The notes under the pieces: generated by a model
Databases searched by the model: none
What the model was told of the DNA's origin: nothing
The model's input: the letters and a program-made list of their open reading frames with translations, nothing else
Position numbers and translations under genes: made by a program
Shown here: positions 34,748-46,656 of the stretch, in pieces
Layout of the letters: every line of letters starts with the position of its first letter
Numbering within the stretch: the stretch's first letter is position 1
DNA from: Alnus glutinosa
Lineage: Eukaryota > Streptophyta > Magnoliopsida > Fagales > Betulaceae
Direction: 5' to 3'
Assembly: GCF_958979055.1 (NCBI RefSeq)
Contig: NC_084886.1
Coordinates: 38,770,154-38,834,153, forward strand
DNA length: 64,000 nucleotides

Positions 34748-35040
34748 CGTTCTGCCTCTGTTTCTTTCTGCTCAAGATAAGGCGCCCAGCGCCTTATCAT
34801 TATTCTTCTTTTTTTTTAATTAATTTTTTTTTTCTTTGGGAAGGGCCATCATCATGTGAAGGGCCATGCGGCCCTTCAACCTTTTTTGAATGTGGGGCGC
34901 ACACCTGCGCCCCACACCATTTTTTTTTTTTTTTTTTTTATATTTTATTTCTTTTTTTTTTGTTTGACTTTTCTTTAATTTATTTTTTATTTATTTATTT
35001 AAATTTTCTTTTCTTTTCTTTATTTTCTATCTCTATATTC

Positions 35041-35092
<52 letters not shown>

Positions 35093-35418
35093 CCTATTTA
35101 TTATATTTTCTAATTCTTTTCTTTTTTTCTATTATTCCAAATTTTCTTTTCAATTTTCTTTTATTTTTTTTTAAAAAAAATATTCTCTAGCATTCTATTT
35201 TCTTAGCTACTATTTACAAGTCAATAGGATAAAATAAAATACTTTATTTTATTTTATCACACTAAATAAACTTATTTTTATTTAATCCAAATAAACCATT
35301 TTATAAACTTTGGTCTTTAAAAGTATTCTCTTGCATTTTAAATACATCTAATTAAGTTTAATCAATTATTTACTCAAATTTCATATTTTAATTGTTACAA
35401 AATGTCTTGAACATTACA
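33243..35418 (-). repeat. outer element, left LTR, second part
   Basis: Resumes the CATCATGG tandem repeat after the nested insertion, continues as AT-rich non-coding DNA with a GA run (34717-34744) and long T/CTT tracts, and ends CATTACA. The final ~500 bp (34921-35418) match the right LTR. Confidence 0.85.
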
Positions 35419-38400
35419 TCCCTCCCTCCTTATAAAAATTTTGTCCTCGAAATTTGGATATTAATTGTTTTGTGCACATACGAGTATGCATTCTATATTT
35501 AGAAAAATTCATGCAAGTATGCGTTTTACATGGGATATTTACGCGAAAGTAGCATGATACAACAATCATACCGGATTTATTCGCTAAAATGGTGGATCAC
35601 TCCCACATTTAACGATCGAACACTCATGTGGCTTCCTTAACATCGTAATTTCACGGAGTTCTCACTATGGAATGATTTTATTGTTTTCATACAGAACATT
35701 ACTCGCTTTGCACCTCTTCATAAGTCAATTTACATTGAATATGAAGAAGTGCATACAAGTAAAGGGTCGCAAACACGTTCGCAACGGAGAGATACAGGAA
35801 AATGTCATGAATGGCCGTTAAAACGAGAAGACATTATGACCGATTACGTGACGAACCCATGTTTAACACTAGGGACAACTCAATATATCCAGAATTGAGC
35901 ATATTCATATCCGCAAAGCGTTACATGTTTCGCATTGGCATCACCTTGCATTTCACCAGATCACCAATTTGAATCATATATTTGCGGCGATGCTTATCCA
36001 CATAGCGTACCATCACTATGTAGTGAATATTCACTTTGAACGAGTGCAATTTTCCCTAGAATCATGCACCACTTCCAGGCTCACTGATTGTCTCACGCCA
36101 ACTTCATGCCAAATGAAATGGCGTTCCACGCTCACGTCTATACGATTTTACGTGCGATATAACGTCAATAGTTGTAAACCAGCATAACTAGTAGTCGCAA
36201 CCAATGACGGTGTCCTAACCAACTCTATGGATTCCCATACGCATAACTTAGGCGTATCCTCAAGTGTATAAATAGATCTGTCGAATCAGTCGTCCGCATA
36301 CAAAGGGTACGTTGAGCTAACATTCCACATACACGTAGAGTAAATCCCGCCATCACGAGATTTCCACTTAGTGCTTTAGCTGTGACAGTAGCTTAAGTTG
36401 CACATCAGGACATCTTGCCATCAAAATCTCCAAACACAAGAAGCCATCAACATTACCCTATAATTTAGTCTCTCAACGTGGGAACACATTGAGACTTGAG
36501 TGATAAGTGTGGGTTTCACACACTTCACCGTAGAGGTAGTTCTAACACGTTATTAATGCTTAAACAACTACTGCTAACTCCAAATCATGAGTAGGACTGT
36601 GCTCCTCATGGTCTACAGTCGCCTAGAAGCATAGGCTACATCCCAATCCTAATCGCGCTACACATGTGCCAAGCCACATACCCAACAATTTCCATGGGTA
36701 GTTTAAGCACAGGTGCAATTGTGTGTGTTCTTGTTCTAACGTGTTGACTACGAATTCATTCTTGCTCATAACGTGAACCAAGAATGGCGCTCCATCAATC
36801 CAAAACTTGCATCACCAAAAACTCGTAGTGGTTATACCATATATGGTTCACTGAATTTAGCACATTACCTTTTGCACCCAAAAGTCAATGGCATCTTGGA
36901 AGAAAGTCAATTCTCAAGGATACCGAGGCTCCTTAGAGTTGACTGAACAAGTTGTCAGTTCTCAATAAGGAATACTCATCTTGGATCGCCACGAGGCTTA
37001 GCACACGATAACCTATGCAACCTCTCATAGACTCGCGACTAAAGTGGAAACATTTGCATTATCCGAATGTTCCCAACTTGGACTCGATATGAGCTTGGCT
37101 TAGGCATAAGCCAGACACCCAAGTGTATATTCTCGGACATCCATCATTGTCGAAGGTTGGAGAGAGATAGCGGAGTAACTCGCAAACCAGACCCACAAAG
37201 TTCGGACTCTATATACAATGGGGTAAGAGTACGACTACCCACTCGTGATTGTCTACGTTCACTTCTACTCTTTGATTGTTAATCCATTCCAAATTGACAC
37301 CAAAGCCCTAACGAGTCAATATTATAGTTCAACATGATAAGTTTTATTGTCTAGCATGTTGAACACCAAAATTCTATATGCATGGCATTAAAACTCAACA
37401 TATTACACGTTGAAGCTAAATAAGCCAATATTGGAACTCTACACGTATAACACTCTTAGCTTTACTGGCAGAGTCTTTTCTCTAGTACCGATAGCACACT
37501 TATCCACACGCTCCCTATAAGCGAAGGCGTCATCATTATGAATGGTCACGCATAAGTTCTAATCTAAGGGTTCAACGCTCAATTTGCATAGCTTACAAGT
37601 GCAATTGAGACCAGGGTGAACAATTTAACATATCAAAGTAAATGAGTTAGACACCGTAACTCCTCATATCAAACACTATAGCTAACATTGTCACCACCCA
37701 TATAATGCTAAGGCAATGACCTCCATGTTTACTGTGGACAAATGCGTCACCAATAGAAATGGTCACGCACGATGATTTTAAAGGTTTGAAGCCCATTATG
37801 CATGTAACCATGTATAGTGAGACATACGAATGGATACAACTCGAATAAGCCAAATGCACACAATGCTACAACATAAAGGTATAAATCATGTGGCAGCATC
37901 AGTAGCATTTGCGGTGGTTGGACGGACTTCAACATTGCTCGGTGTAAGTGTGTACACTATACTTGAGCAAACTGTCTCCGCTTGAAGTTGCTCGCTAAAG
38001 ATACTTGACTTTGGCGGCAACAAGTTGGTGACCTCACGTGGCATGGTCTCCTCAACTATATTTACAACGTGCCTTAGATCTTCTACGACATACACCCGAG
38101 TGTAGCTCCCCACACACTACAGTGGGCAACGCTAGAGCTGCTTTGAGTCAAAGCGGCTAACGAAGGACATAGCTTTACGAGGTGACCAAGTCTACCACTT
38201 CGAAAGCAAACCCGTGATTCTACACGACACATACACCAAAGTGTGGCTTCCACAACTGGTGCACCGTGTGACACCGAAGTGGCTCGCAAAGGCATCCTCT
38301 TCTCCAAGGAACTTAGAGCCACAACCAATAGATTGCTTCTTTGGCGGGAGGAAGCATGAGCTCCAAATGACATTGACCATTTTCTACTCAAATGATTCGT

Positions 38401-38920
38401 GGTCGAAGGTTCGGCAATAAAGGATACCTAAAACCACTACTAACAAACAATTTCCTAGACAAAGGGGGAGGAGGTAGAGGCACCTAAAATCACTTCCACC
38501 TCAATCACTCACTGAGGAATCCTCTTCCTCATTGCATATTGATATTGCTTGTCTAGACGGCATGACTTGTCTGTACAATGAAATGCCACATAGACAATGC
38601 TGCATAAAGAAGATTACATGCATCATAATACCCATGCAATGCACCTAAGAAGTTTATTCTAAACCGTTCCCCGTCTAAGCGATATACTCTACACAATCAC
38701 ATTGAAGTTAATCTACAATGTGAAAGTGATAGGTAAACTAACTATACGTAAATTAAATAATATGCATCACAAAATTCATGTAATCCATATGGAGTATTAT
38801 ATTTTAATTTCCTATCTTTGTTGAAACTTTTAAAATTTCCTATGGCTCTTTTGTTATTATTAGATTCTGACACAACCCTAAGTTTTCGCTTTCCGCTTTT
38901 CTAACAAACCCTAGGACTAA
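35419..38920 (-). pseudogene. degraded interior of outer gypsy element
   Basis: The minus strand begins at the primer binding site with an untranslated leader. A frame at 38083-38391 includes VCFRSGRLGHLVKLCP, a gag zinc knuckle whose second Cys has become Ser. A frame at 37886-38113 may be later gag sequence. From there to the polypurine tract no protease, reverse transcriptase or integrase motif is visible. The segment next to the tract (minus strand AATTTCGAGGACAAAATTTT) is typical of the 3' end of chromovirus-type gypsy elements. Either an old decayed pol or a replaced interior would fit. Confidence 0.65.
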
Positions 38921-38934
38921 CTGCTCTGATACCA
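38921..38934 (-). other. primer binding site of outer element
   Basis: The minus strand reads TGGTATCAGAGCAG (tRNA-iMet type), 5 bases inside the right LTR. Confidence 0.88.
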
Positions 38935-38939
38935 TTTTC

Positions 38940-39437
38940 TGTGACGACCCCTTTTTTTTTTTTTATATATTTTTTTTCTTTTTTTTTTGTTTGACTTTTC
39001 TTTAATTTATTTATTTTTATTTAAATTTTCTTTTCTTTTCTTTATTTTCTATCTCTATATTCTTTTCTTCTTCTTCTTCTTCTTCTTCTTCTTCTTCTTT
39101 TTTTTTTTTTTTTTTTTTTTTTTTTCTATTTATTATATTTTATAATTCTTTTCTTTTTTTCTATTATTCCAAATTTTCTTTTATTTTTTTTTAAAAAAAT
39201 ATTCTCTAGCATTCTATTTTCTTGGCTACCATTTACAAGTCAATAGGATAAAATAAAATACTTTATTTTATTTTATCACACTAAATAAACTTATTTTTAT
39301 TTAATCCAAATAAACCATTTTATAAACTTTGGTCTTTAAAAGTATTCTCTTGCATTTTAAATACATCTAATTAAGTTTAATCAATTATTTACTCAAATTT
39401 CATATTTTAATTGTTACAAAATGTCTTGAACATTACG
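38940..39437 (-). repeat. outer element, right LTR (internally deleted)
   Basis: 498 bp. It joins the first dozen bases and T-tract of the left LTR directly to its last ~500 bp, so about 2.7 kb has been lost between T-tracts. The last base is G where the left copy has A. Confidence 0.85.
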
Positions 39438-39442
39438 TTATC

Positions 39443-40248
39443 TGTTCTAGTCCAGCTTGGATGAATAAATAGCATGACTTTCTTTCCACCTTTGCTGGTT
39501 ATAATTTTGTTGTAAAGATCAAATACTCTAGGAACACTAGTGAGGCCTGCCTAGTAGGATATCTGGATGAAAGCTCTTCAGCCACATTTGTCGTTTCATG
39601 TAGTTATTCTAAAAACGGTTGTTAGTTCAGGCCTTGAAGGGCTTTTTTTTTTTTTTTTTTTACATTTTTCCCTTTGAATTATCATTATAATCGAGATATA
39701 ATGGAGATGAGAGAAATTAAAGTTGAATTCATTCCCTCCATAAAGTTGATAGCTGATCATATGACCAATGGATTGTTCCTAAAAAATTCAGAGGGCATGT
39801 AGCGGCAATGAAATTAAAAAACACGTAGGTAATAGTTACATAGGTTAGTGGATAGTCAAAAGGATCCTAGGACTTCTGGATGAGTAGACTTACGCACTTA
39901 TGCCTAATGGGGACATAATTAGTGCTTTTTAAGTTTTGCTTAGAACAACTTTTGAAAGTATTTTTTAAATTTCTAAACGCAATTACATTGATGAATCCAC
40001 TTATCTTAAAGTTACAATACTAATTATATATCTTAACCAAGCGGGTTATGCAACAGCAAATTGATCTTACCATAGAGACAAGGTATTTGAATAATTCATT
40101 CATAGAGAATTTATACGAGTCTTTTATTGTTTACGAAAAAGGAAATAAGATACATAATTGATTTGGGGTTTCCTTATGAAATGCACTAGCCGTTGGGTGA
40201 GTTGCCTTGTTGAGAGTGCTCCCATTTTGGTTAACGTTGGTCTGTTCA
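39443..40248. other. 3' flank of MFP2
   Basis: No gene seen. AT-rich; it should contain the polyadenylation region of the minus-strand MFP2 gene. Confidence 0.5.
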
Positions 40249-40974
40249 TTACTTACGACGGAGATCTGCTTCCTCTACTGGAGAACTCTGCAAAGCAACA
40301 GTGCAAGAACCATTAGAGATGCAGTACCAGTGACTGTGACTTTGAATCTAAATCAAGTAATTAAACTCTTCAAATCAGCCATAATAGTCTTTGATCCATT
40401 AAAGAAACTATTATTTTTTATATATCTCTGGATTTGTATGTGGTTTCATTACTATATTTAGAGGATAGACAAAATACAGTTTCAGATTTCTCACCAGAGG
40501 AGCCCCCTCGGCAGCTCTTTCAGCCAAGTAGGCACAAGGATTGAAGAAATCTCCGTACGTCTTTGACCATTCCTCCAATCTCGAATATATGTATTTGGAA
40601 CCGAGGGAATCAGCCCAGTACATGATGCCTCCTCTGATCAAATGTACCCCAAAAGATTTAGCAAGAATTGGATGGAGTTCGGTTCAGGAAATTGCATAAA
40701 ACTACTGAAAAGTTGCAAACCTGTAAGGTGGGAAACCCATGCCTATAACAGCAGCAATGTCAAGGTCTGCCGCTTTGACTGCAATACCTTCATCAAGGAT
40801 TCGGCAGGCCTCATTCACCACAGGAAAGAATATCATTTCCACAATTTCCTTTTCTGGTAAGTTCTCTAGCTGTGTTCAAGTTCATTTTCAAAAAGATTAG
40901 GAGATTGGAGAGAGGAGAGAGACTTCTGTATTACCACTAATACTATACTACTCTTCAGAACAGAGTTCAGAAAT

Positions 40975-41019
<45 letters not shown>

Positions 41020-44000
41020 TAGGGTCAATGGTTACACCAGAAATGCTCCTTGACTTGTCAATATATTTTTCTAATTCAGGATCCGGGCTAGCTTCGATTT
41101 TCTCATCATAGACATAGAACCCTTTGCGAGTAGTCTCGCCTGAAACAGAGTGCATGGTAAACCATGAAAGACTTGAAGATCCATACTAAATTTGAATAGA
41201 CTTAAATCAATAGGTTGACCACTTTGTTATAATATAATTCAAATGATTAAGTTTAGATAAGTGATAATTTAACTTGGTATCAAAGTCAGGCTACAATTCA
41301 TCCTCCATTTTAGTTAAATACTTCACGTGTTAGGTCTCACTTCATAAAAATGAGTTTCAGCCCACATGTGAGGGAGATGTTAGAATAAAATTTAAATGAT
41401 TAAGTCTACTATTTCTTATTACTTTAAGCTTTTGGGATAAATAGTAATTTAATATGTCAAACTTTGTCTCCCATTTTAATTAAATATTCAATATGTCGAA
41501 CCTCACTTATTGAAAGATAGTTTCCTATCAACTTAAGAAGCTTTTGGTATAAATAGGCTATCATTTTTAACAACAAACTTATACCTGCTCTCTTTTCCTG
41601 CTGCATTAGTGGGATAAGCATTGATTTATAACTTCTCTCAGGAAAATTGTGAACAAATGGGGTGCCAGTTGCGATTGCAAAATCAAAACCAACCATGTCA
41701 GCCAATCTGCATGGACAAAACAAAACATAAAAGCCAGATAAATGCAAGAAATTAGATCATATTAAGAAGCAACAATGAGATACAGATGACTGGGTTATGA
41801 TTCTCCTATAATTAAACCTGAAAGGGCCCATTGGCATTCCAAACTCAGTAATTGCCCTATCAATCTGATAGGCATCTGTGCCACGCTCGACGAGCAAAGT
41901 AGCCGCTTGTGCGTACGGGAAGAACATCCTGTTGACAGCAAAGCCTGGGCAATTTCCAACCACGATTGGAGTTTTCTTTATCTTTTCCACAACATCCAGC
42001 AAGTCAACAATCACTTGGGGAGACGTCTGCCTAGTGCGAACAATTTCCAAAAGTGGCTGCGTCGGACTGCATGGAAAGCATAACAAAATGGTTAATTAAG
42101 CGAAACAAATTGCAGACAGAAAAACAGCAGGGAAAATATGCTCCAACAATAACGGTAAATCTAGTACTACCTAAAGAAATGAACTCCAACAATCCGATCT
42201 TGGGACTTTGTCAAATCCCCAATCACGTTCAAGTCAACTGTGGAGACGCTACTCGCAAGTATGCAATGTGGTGGGCAGTACTTTTCAAGATCGGCAAAAA
42301 TTTGTTGCTTTAGAGAAAGATCCTCAATAGCTGCCTGTTCCAAGCATCAACAACAAATACTGAACACTTTCTTCTCCAGTTTCTGAATAAACAGCAATGA
42401 CAAAAAAATCAACATGCATTGTGAAGTCAACTACCTCAATCACCATGTCAACATCTTTAAAGCTTTCATAGTCAAGGACACCCTCGAGAAGTGATATGGC
42501 TTTCTCAAAGTCCTTCTCAGACATTTTCTCTTCCTTCACACTGCTTTGCAAATTGGCTGAATAAACAAAAAGAAGATTAAACAAGAACCAATTTGAATTC
42601 TGTCTCTATTAGAGTAGAAGCGCGCTATAATAATCTTAATATAGGATTCTAGCCTCACCGTACCTCTGACTCTACCAATCCCATCTTGCAAGAGCTTGTC
42701 ATTTTCTTCTCTCAGGATAACTGGATAATTACCAAGAATCAATGCTGTTGCTATTTCGGACCCCATTAGTCCTCCACCAATGATACCAACCTTATTCACC
42801 CGTCTTGGCACTAAATCCATATCTGTAACCCCAGGTACCTGTTTAAAGTGATGATCAGAAGTGAATATATTGAAGATATATGCTCTGGCAATCACAATTT
42901 ATTATTTTTCAAACCTTAGACGTTCCACGTTGAGCAAAGAGGAGGTGGACTAGACTCTTGGAAGTGTCAGAATACAGAAGTTCTTGAAAAGCTTCTGCCT
43001 CCTGCAGCCAGAGTGAGACACAGAATCAAACAGTTGAAATTTGAATGGAACTGCTGTTTGAAGGGAATTAAGTAAAAGAAGAGGGAGACAGACATGCACG
43101 GACCTTCCATAGTCCAGCGCGGGGACCGGAAACTATACCCTCTTCGATGACATCAATGCAAACGAATGGGTGTTGGACATTGGGAGCCTGTTTCTTGGCC
43201 TGAGCTCTTGCAAACTTGAGTATTTCCCTAGCTTCCCCGAGGGGCTCTATCTTGTCGGTCTTGTGAAGAGTAACAACCCATGGTCTTCTACCGTGGAAGA
43301 TATCCAGGGCCCATTGACGTGCTGTGTTTACCAACTCATCAGCTGAAACGATGGCATCCACAAGACCCAGACTTTGAGCTTCCTCCGCTTTGACTGTTTC
43401 TGACTTCTATTTAAGCAAACCCCAAGATCGAGGAGATAGAGATGAGAGATTATTGAAATTTATGAGGAGCCAAAGCAAAAGAAAAAGACAAATTATAATC
43501 ACAGCATATATACCAGCATCATATCAAGTGCCTTTGGGAGACCAACAAGACGTGGAAGCCGCTGTGTACCTGAGAGGCATGCCAGGAGCAATGAATTTCA
43601 TCAACAACATTAATTTTTCTCATGATCATTCTTTTCTCCATTGAACGTTGAGTTATATCAACTTATCAAGGCGTAATTAATTAAAGAGTGTGTGTCAAAA
43701 AATTATCTGCAACATGGATACTCAAATCATATGGGCTGGAAACACCATTCGTTAATTCTGCTATCCGTCTGTTGCTTAACAGCGTCTAGTTGCTGACTAT
43801 AATTAAGTTTATAATCCTATATGAACATCATGCATCATCATCATCCCAAAACAAACGATTTTAAAAAATAGAGTTTAACGTTTGTAAAATTACAGTTTGT
43901 CCTAAGAATATATATATGTTTATTTATTTTAAAAAAACATTTATATATTTAAATACATTGGATTTTCAGGTTAAAAAAAAAAAAAATCAAGTCCAAAAAT

Positions 44001-44894
44001 AAGGGTTTTTTTTTTTTTTTTTTTTTTTTTTGGGAACAACGACTACAAAGTGACCATATTGGGCCAAAATAGGATGAAATGTTTTTTTCTTTCTTCTTCT
44101 TCTTTTTTTTTTTCTTTTTTTTTCTTTTTTTTTTTTTAAAAAAAAAAAAAAAAAGGGCTAAAAATGTCTAAAATAAGCCAAAAAAAAAGACTCAATATTC
44201 AAAATGGTCTCAAAATACCAAATTTTGTAAAAATTCGGTTACCGATGTAGATGACCTGGTACCAACCAGTAATCGGCGGTTAACTGTCAGTTATTAAATA
44301 ACTAGTTAACCAGCTATTCTGGTTACGGTAACCAGTTTTAACCAATATCCGATAACCGTAACCTGGTTTTTCTCCTACTTTGTCCTTTAAAATCGTGCAT
44401 TTTAGAAAACGCATTCCTTGTTTGTGATTTGAAATGTAGAATTTTTCATATTTTCAAATAATCAGCTTTTAAAAATGTACTCCCAAACAAACAAAGTTTT
44501 CACACCAAAAAAAGAAAAAAAAAAAAAGAAAGAAAAAAAGAAAGGAGAGAGAGAGAAGGGCAAAGTCGGCATACCTCCAAATCCAGGGATTATTCCAATA
44601 GTCAGCTCAGGCAACGCTACTTGTGCAGTGGGGGTTGAGATTCTAGCATGACATGCCTGATGTAGCAAAATGATGAATATATATATATATATATATATAA
44701 CAGTAAATTAAATAAAAATGAAAAGAGATCGAAGCTAGTCCAAAAGAAATGGCAACACATGTATACCATTGCAATCTCTAAACCTCCGCCTATAGTAAGG
44801 CCATCAATGGCAGCAACTGAAGGCTTATCCGCAGCTGAAACACAAAGGAAGCAGTCAAATACACAACATTTATCTTCTTTGAAGAAAATCCAAT

Positions 44895-44926
<32 letters not shown>

Positions 44927-46567
44927 ACACACACGTACCTTCGAAAATGTCAGTAATAACCTCTACGGCGAGAAAGCCAGGCCTTTCTTCTTTCTCGACT
45001 GGAAATACATAACTTAAACGTCACTTCATGAAACAAGGGAATACTACTACATTTATGGCGGAGAGAATGGTAATTTTTGGAGAGGATTCGGTTGTTAAGT
45101 TTCGGAATTTTATTTTTATTTTTTTTTCCAAAATTAAAATAATACTCGGATAGTCGGATGTGAATCATGTGATATGAGTATCCAGTCTTATTCTTTTTTA
45201 GTTTACGGAAAAATATATATAAAAATAAAAAAATAAAAAAAAAAATAAAAAAAAAGAAGAAGAAGAAAGGCAGCATGCATACTCTTTCCCGCTTGAATTC
45301 CCTGAAGAGCTGCAACATCAAAGCCACCAGAAAAATTGCCCTTTGCGCCTGCTCCAATAATTACAGAAGTTATATATATATAAGAGTTTAGATTAATTCA
45401 TATATATCTTTTATATATATATATATATATATGAGATTACAGTCACCTGTAATCACGATTGCCTTCACATCATCTCTTCGTAAGGCCTCCTCAAAGTTGT
45501 ATTTTAAACTGCCTACCACTGAGAGGAGACGCACAATTAGAAAAATAATTTTGATAATAAACAAAAATTCTATTTAAACCTCAAAAATATTAATACACCC
45601 AAATTTCGTAAAGAAAATATAATTTTCCTCAAATCACTTTTCTCTATATTTTTTTTTTTTTCTGGACCGAGAAAACTGGTTTGTTCAAAGTATACAACCC
45701 ACATATAAGATTGACATGTATTTATTGACAAGTTTAATAACTTGTGCTTCTCACATGTTTTTTTTATAACATTAATAAAAAAAAATGTGTTTATTTTTTA
45801 CATATTTAAATGACACATATTACTCTTATATGTGAGTTGTATAAAATTTCTTACAAATCAATCGGTAGGAAATTTATCATTTTTTTTCTCTATATTTTCT
45901 TCTTGTGACAGTTGAATTAAATACTTGGGAAGAATTTTTTGTCTTTTAATTGTGACAGTTGATCAACCCGAGCGAATGAGATATGTCAAAGCAAAGTAGA
46001 ATTAAGTGCCTATTGCTATTATGAAGTTGGCCGTCTACGTCTTTTACTGACGACAGCAAAGTTATAACAAACCATACTTTTTCATTCGAAAAATTACAAC
46101 CTTTTTTTTTTAACTTTAAATCACATTTTATTACTATTTAAAAAAAATACTCTTAAAAATATTTACTGAACCAAGCCATAAATATTTGGTAACCCCGTTT
46201 TCCTCCCCTCCTCTTATTTTTATTTCTCTAAAAACTTATTTTCATTTTTCTTAAAAAAAAAAAGAAAAAAGTCAACTTTAAAACAATTTTTGTTTTTCAA
46301 TTTTTTATCACATTAATATTTTTTTATCCAAATAAAAAAACTCACAACCAAAACAAAACTTTTATCACCCCTGTCTCCTCATTGGATGATACCATCGTAC
46401 TACTCTTTGATACTAAAAGAGTGGTAGGTCCTTCCTACCAATTTTTTTTGAGGTAGTGGTAGGTCCTTCCTCATTACCCTATATTATAGCCACTCTAGGG
46501 TAATGGAATCTTTGGTAATAAATGATTGTGAAACTTTTGTTGGATCATTAATAAAGAGCGATTGATT

Positions 46568-46656
<89 letters not shown>

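Larger units (their letters stand above)
24846..39437 (-). mobile_element. non-autonomous gypsy LTR element, split by a nested LTR element
   Basis: Reads right to left. The right-hand (5') LTR is 38940-39437, the primer binding site 38921-38934, the interior 35419-38939, the polypurine tract 35419-35431 and the left-hand (3') LTR 24846-35418. Five-base target duplications TTATC lie at 24841-24845 and 39438-39442. Both LTRs start TGTGACGACCC and end CATTACA/G on the plus strand. The left LTR is interrupted by the gag-only element 25909-33237. The interior has only a degraded gag zinc knuckle and no recognisable pol, so movement depended on other elements. Confidence 0.88.

Noticed and set aside
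34960..35190. 76-residue Phe/Ser/Leu frame
   Set aside because: T- and CTT-tract translation inside the outer LTR; not coding.
38083..38391. Cellular zinc-finger gene
   Set aside because: The degenerate CCHC motif lies where gag should be in the minus-strand element and its second Cys is lost; explained as gag remnant.
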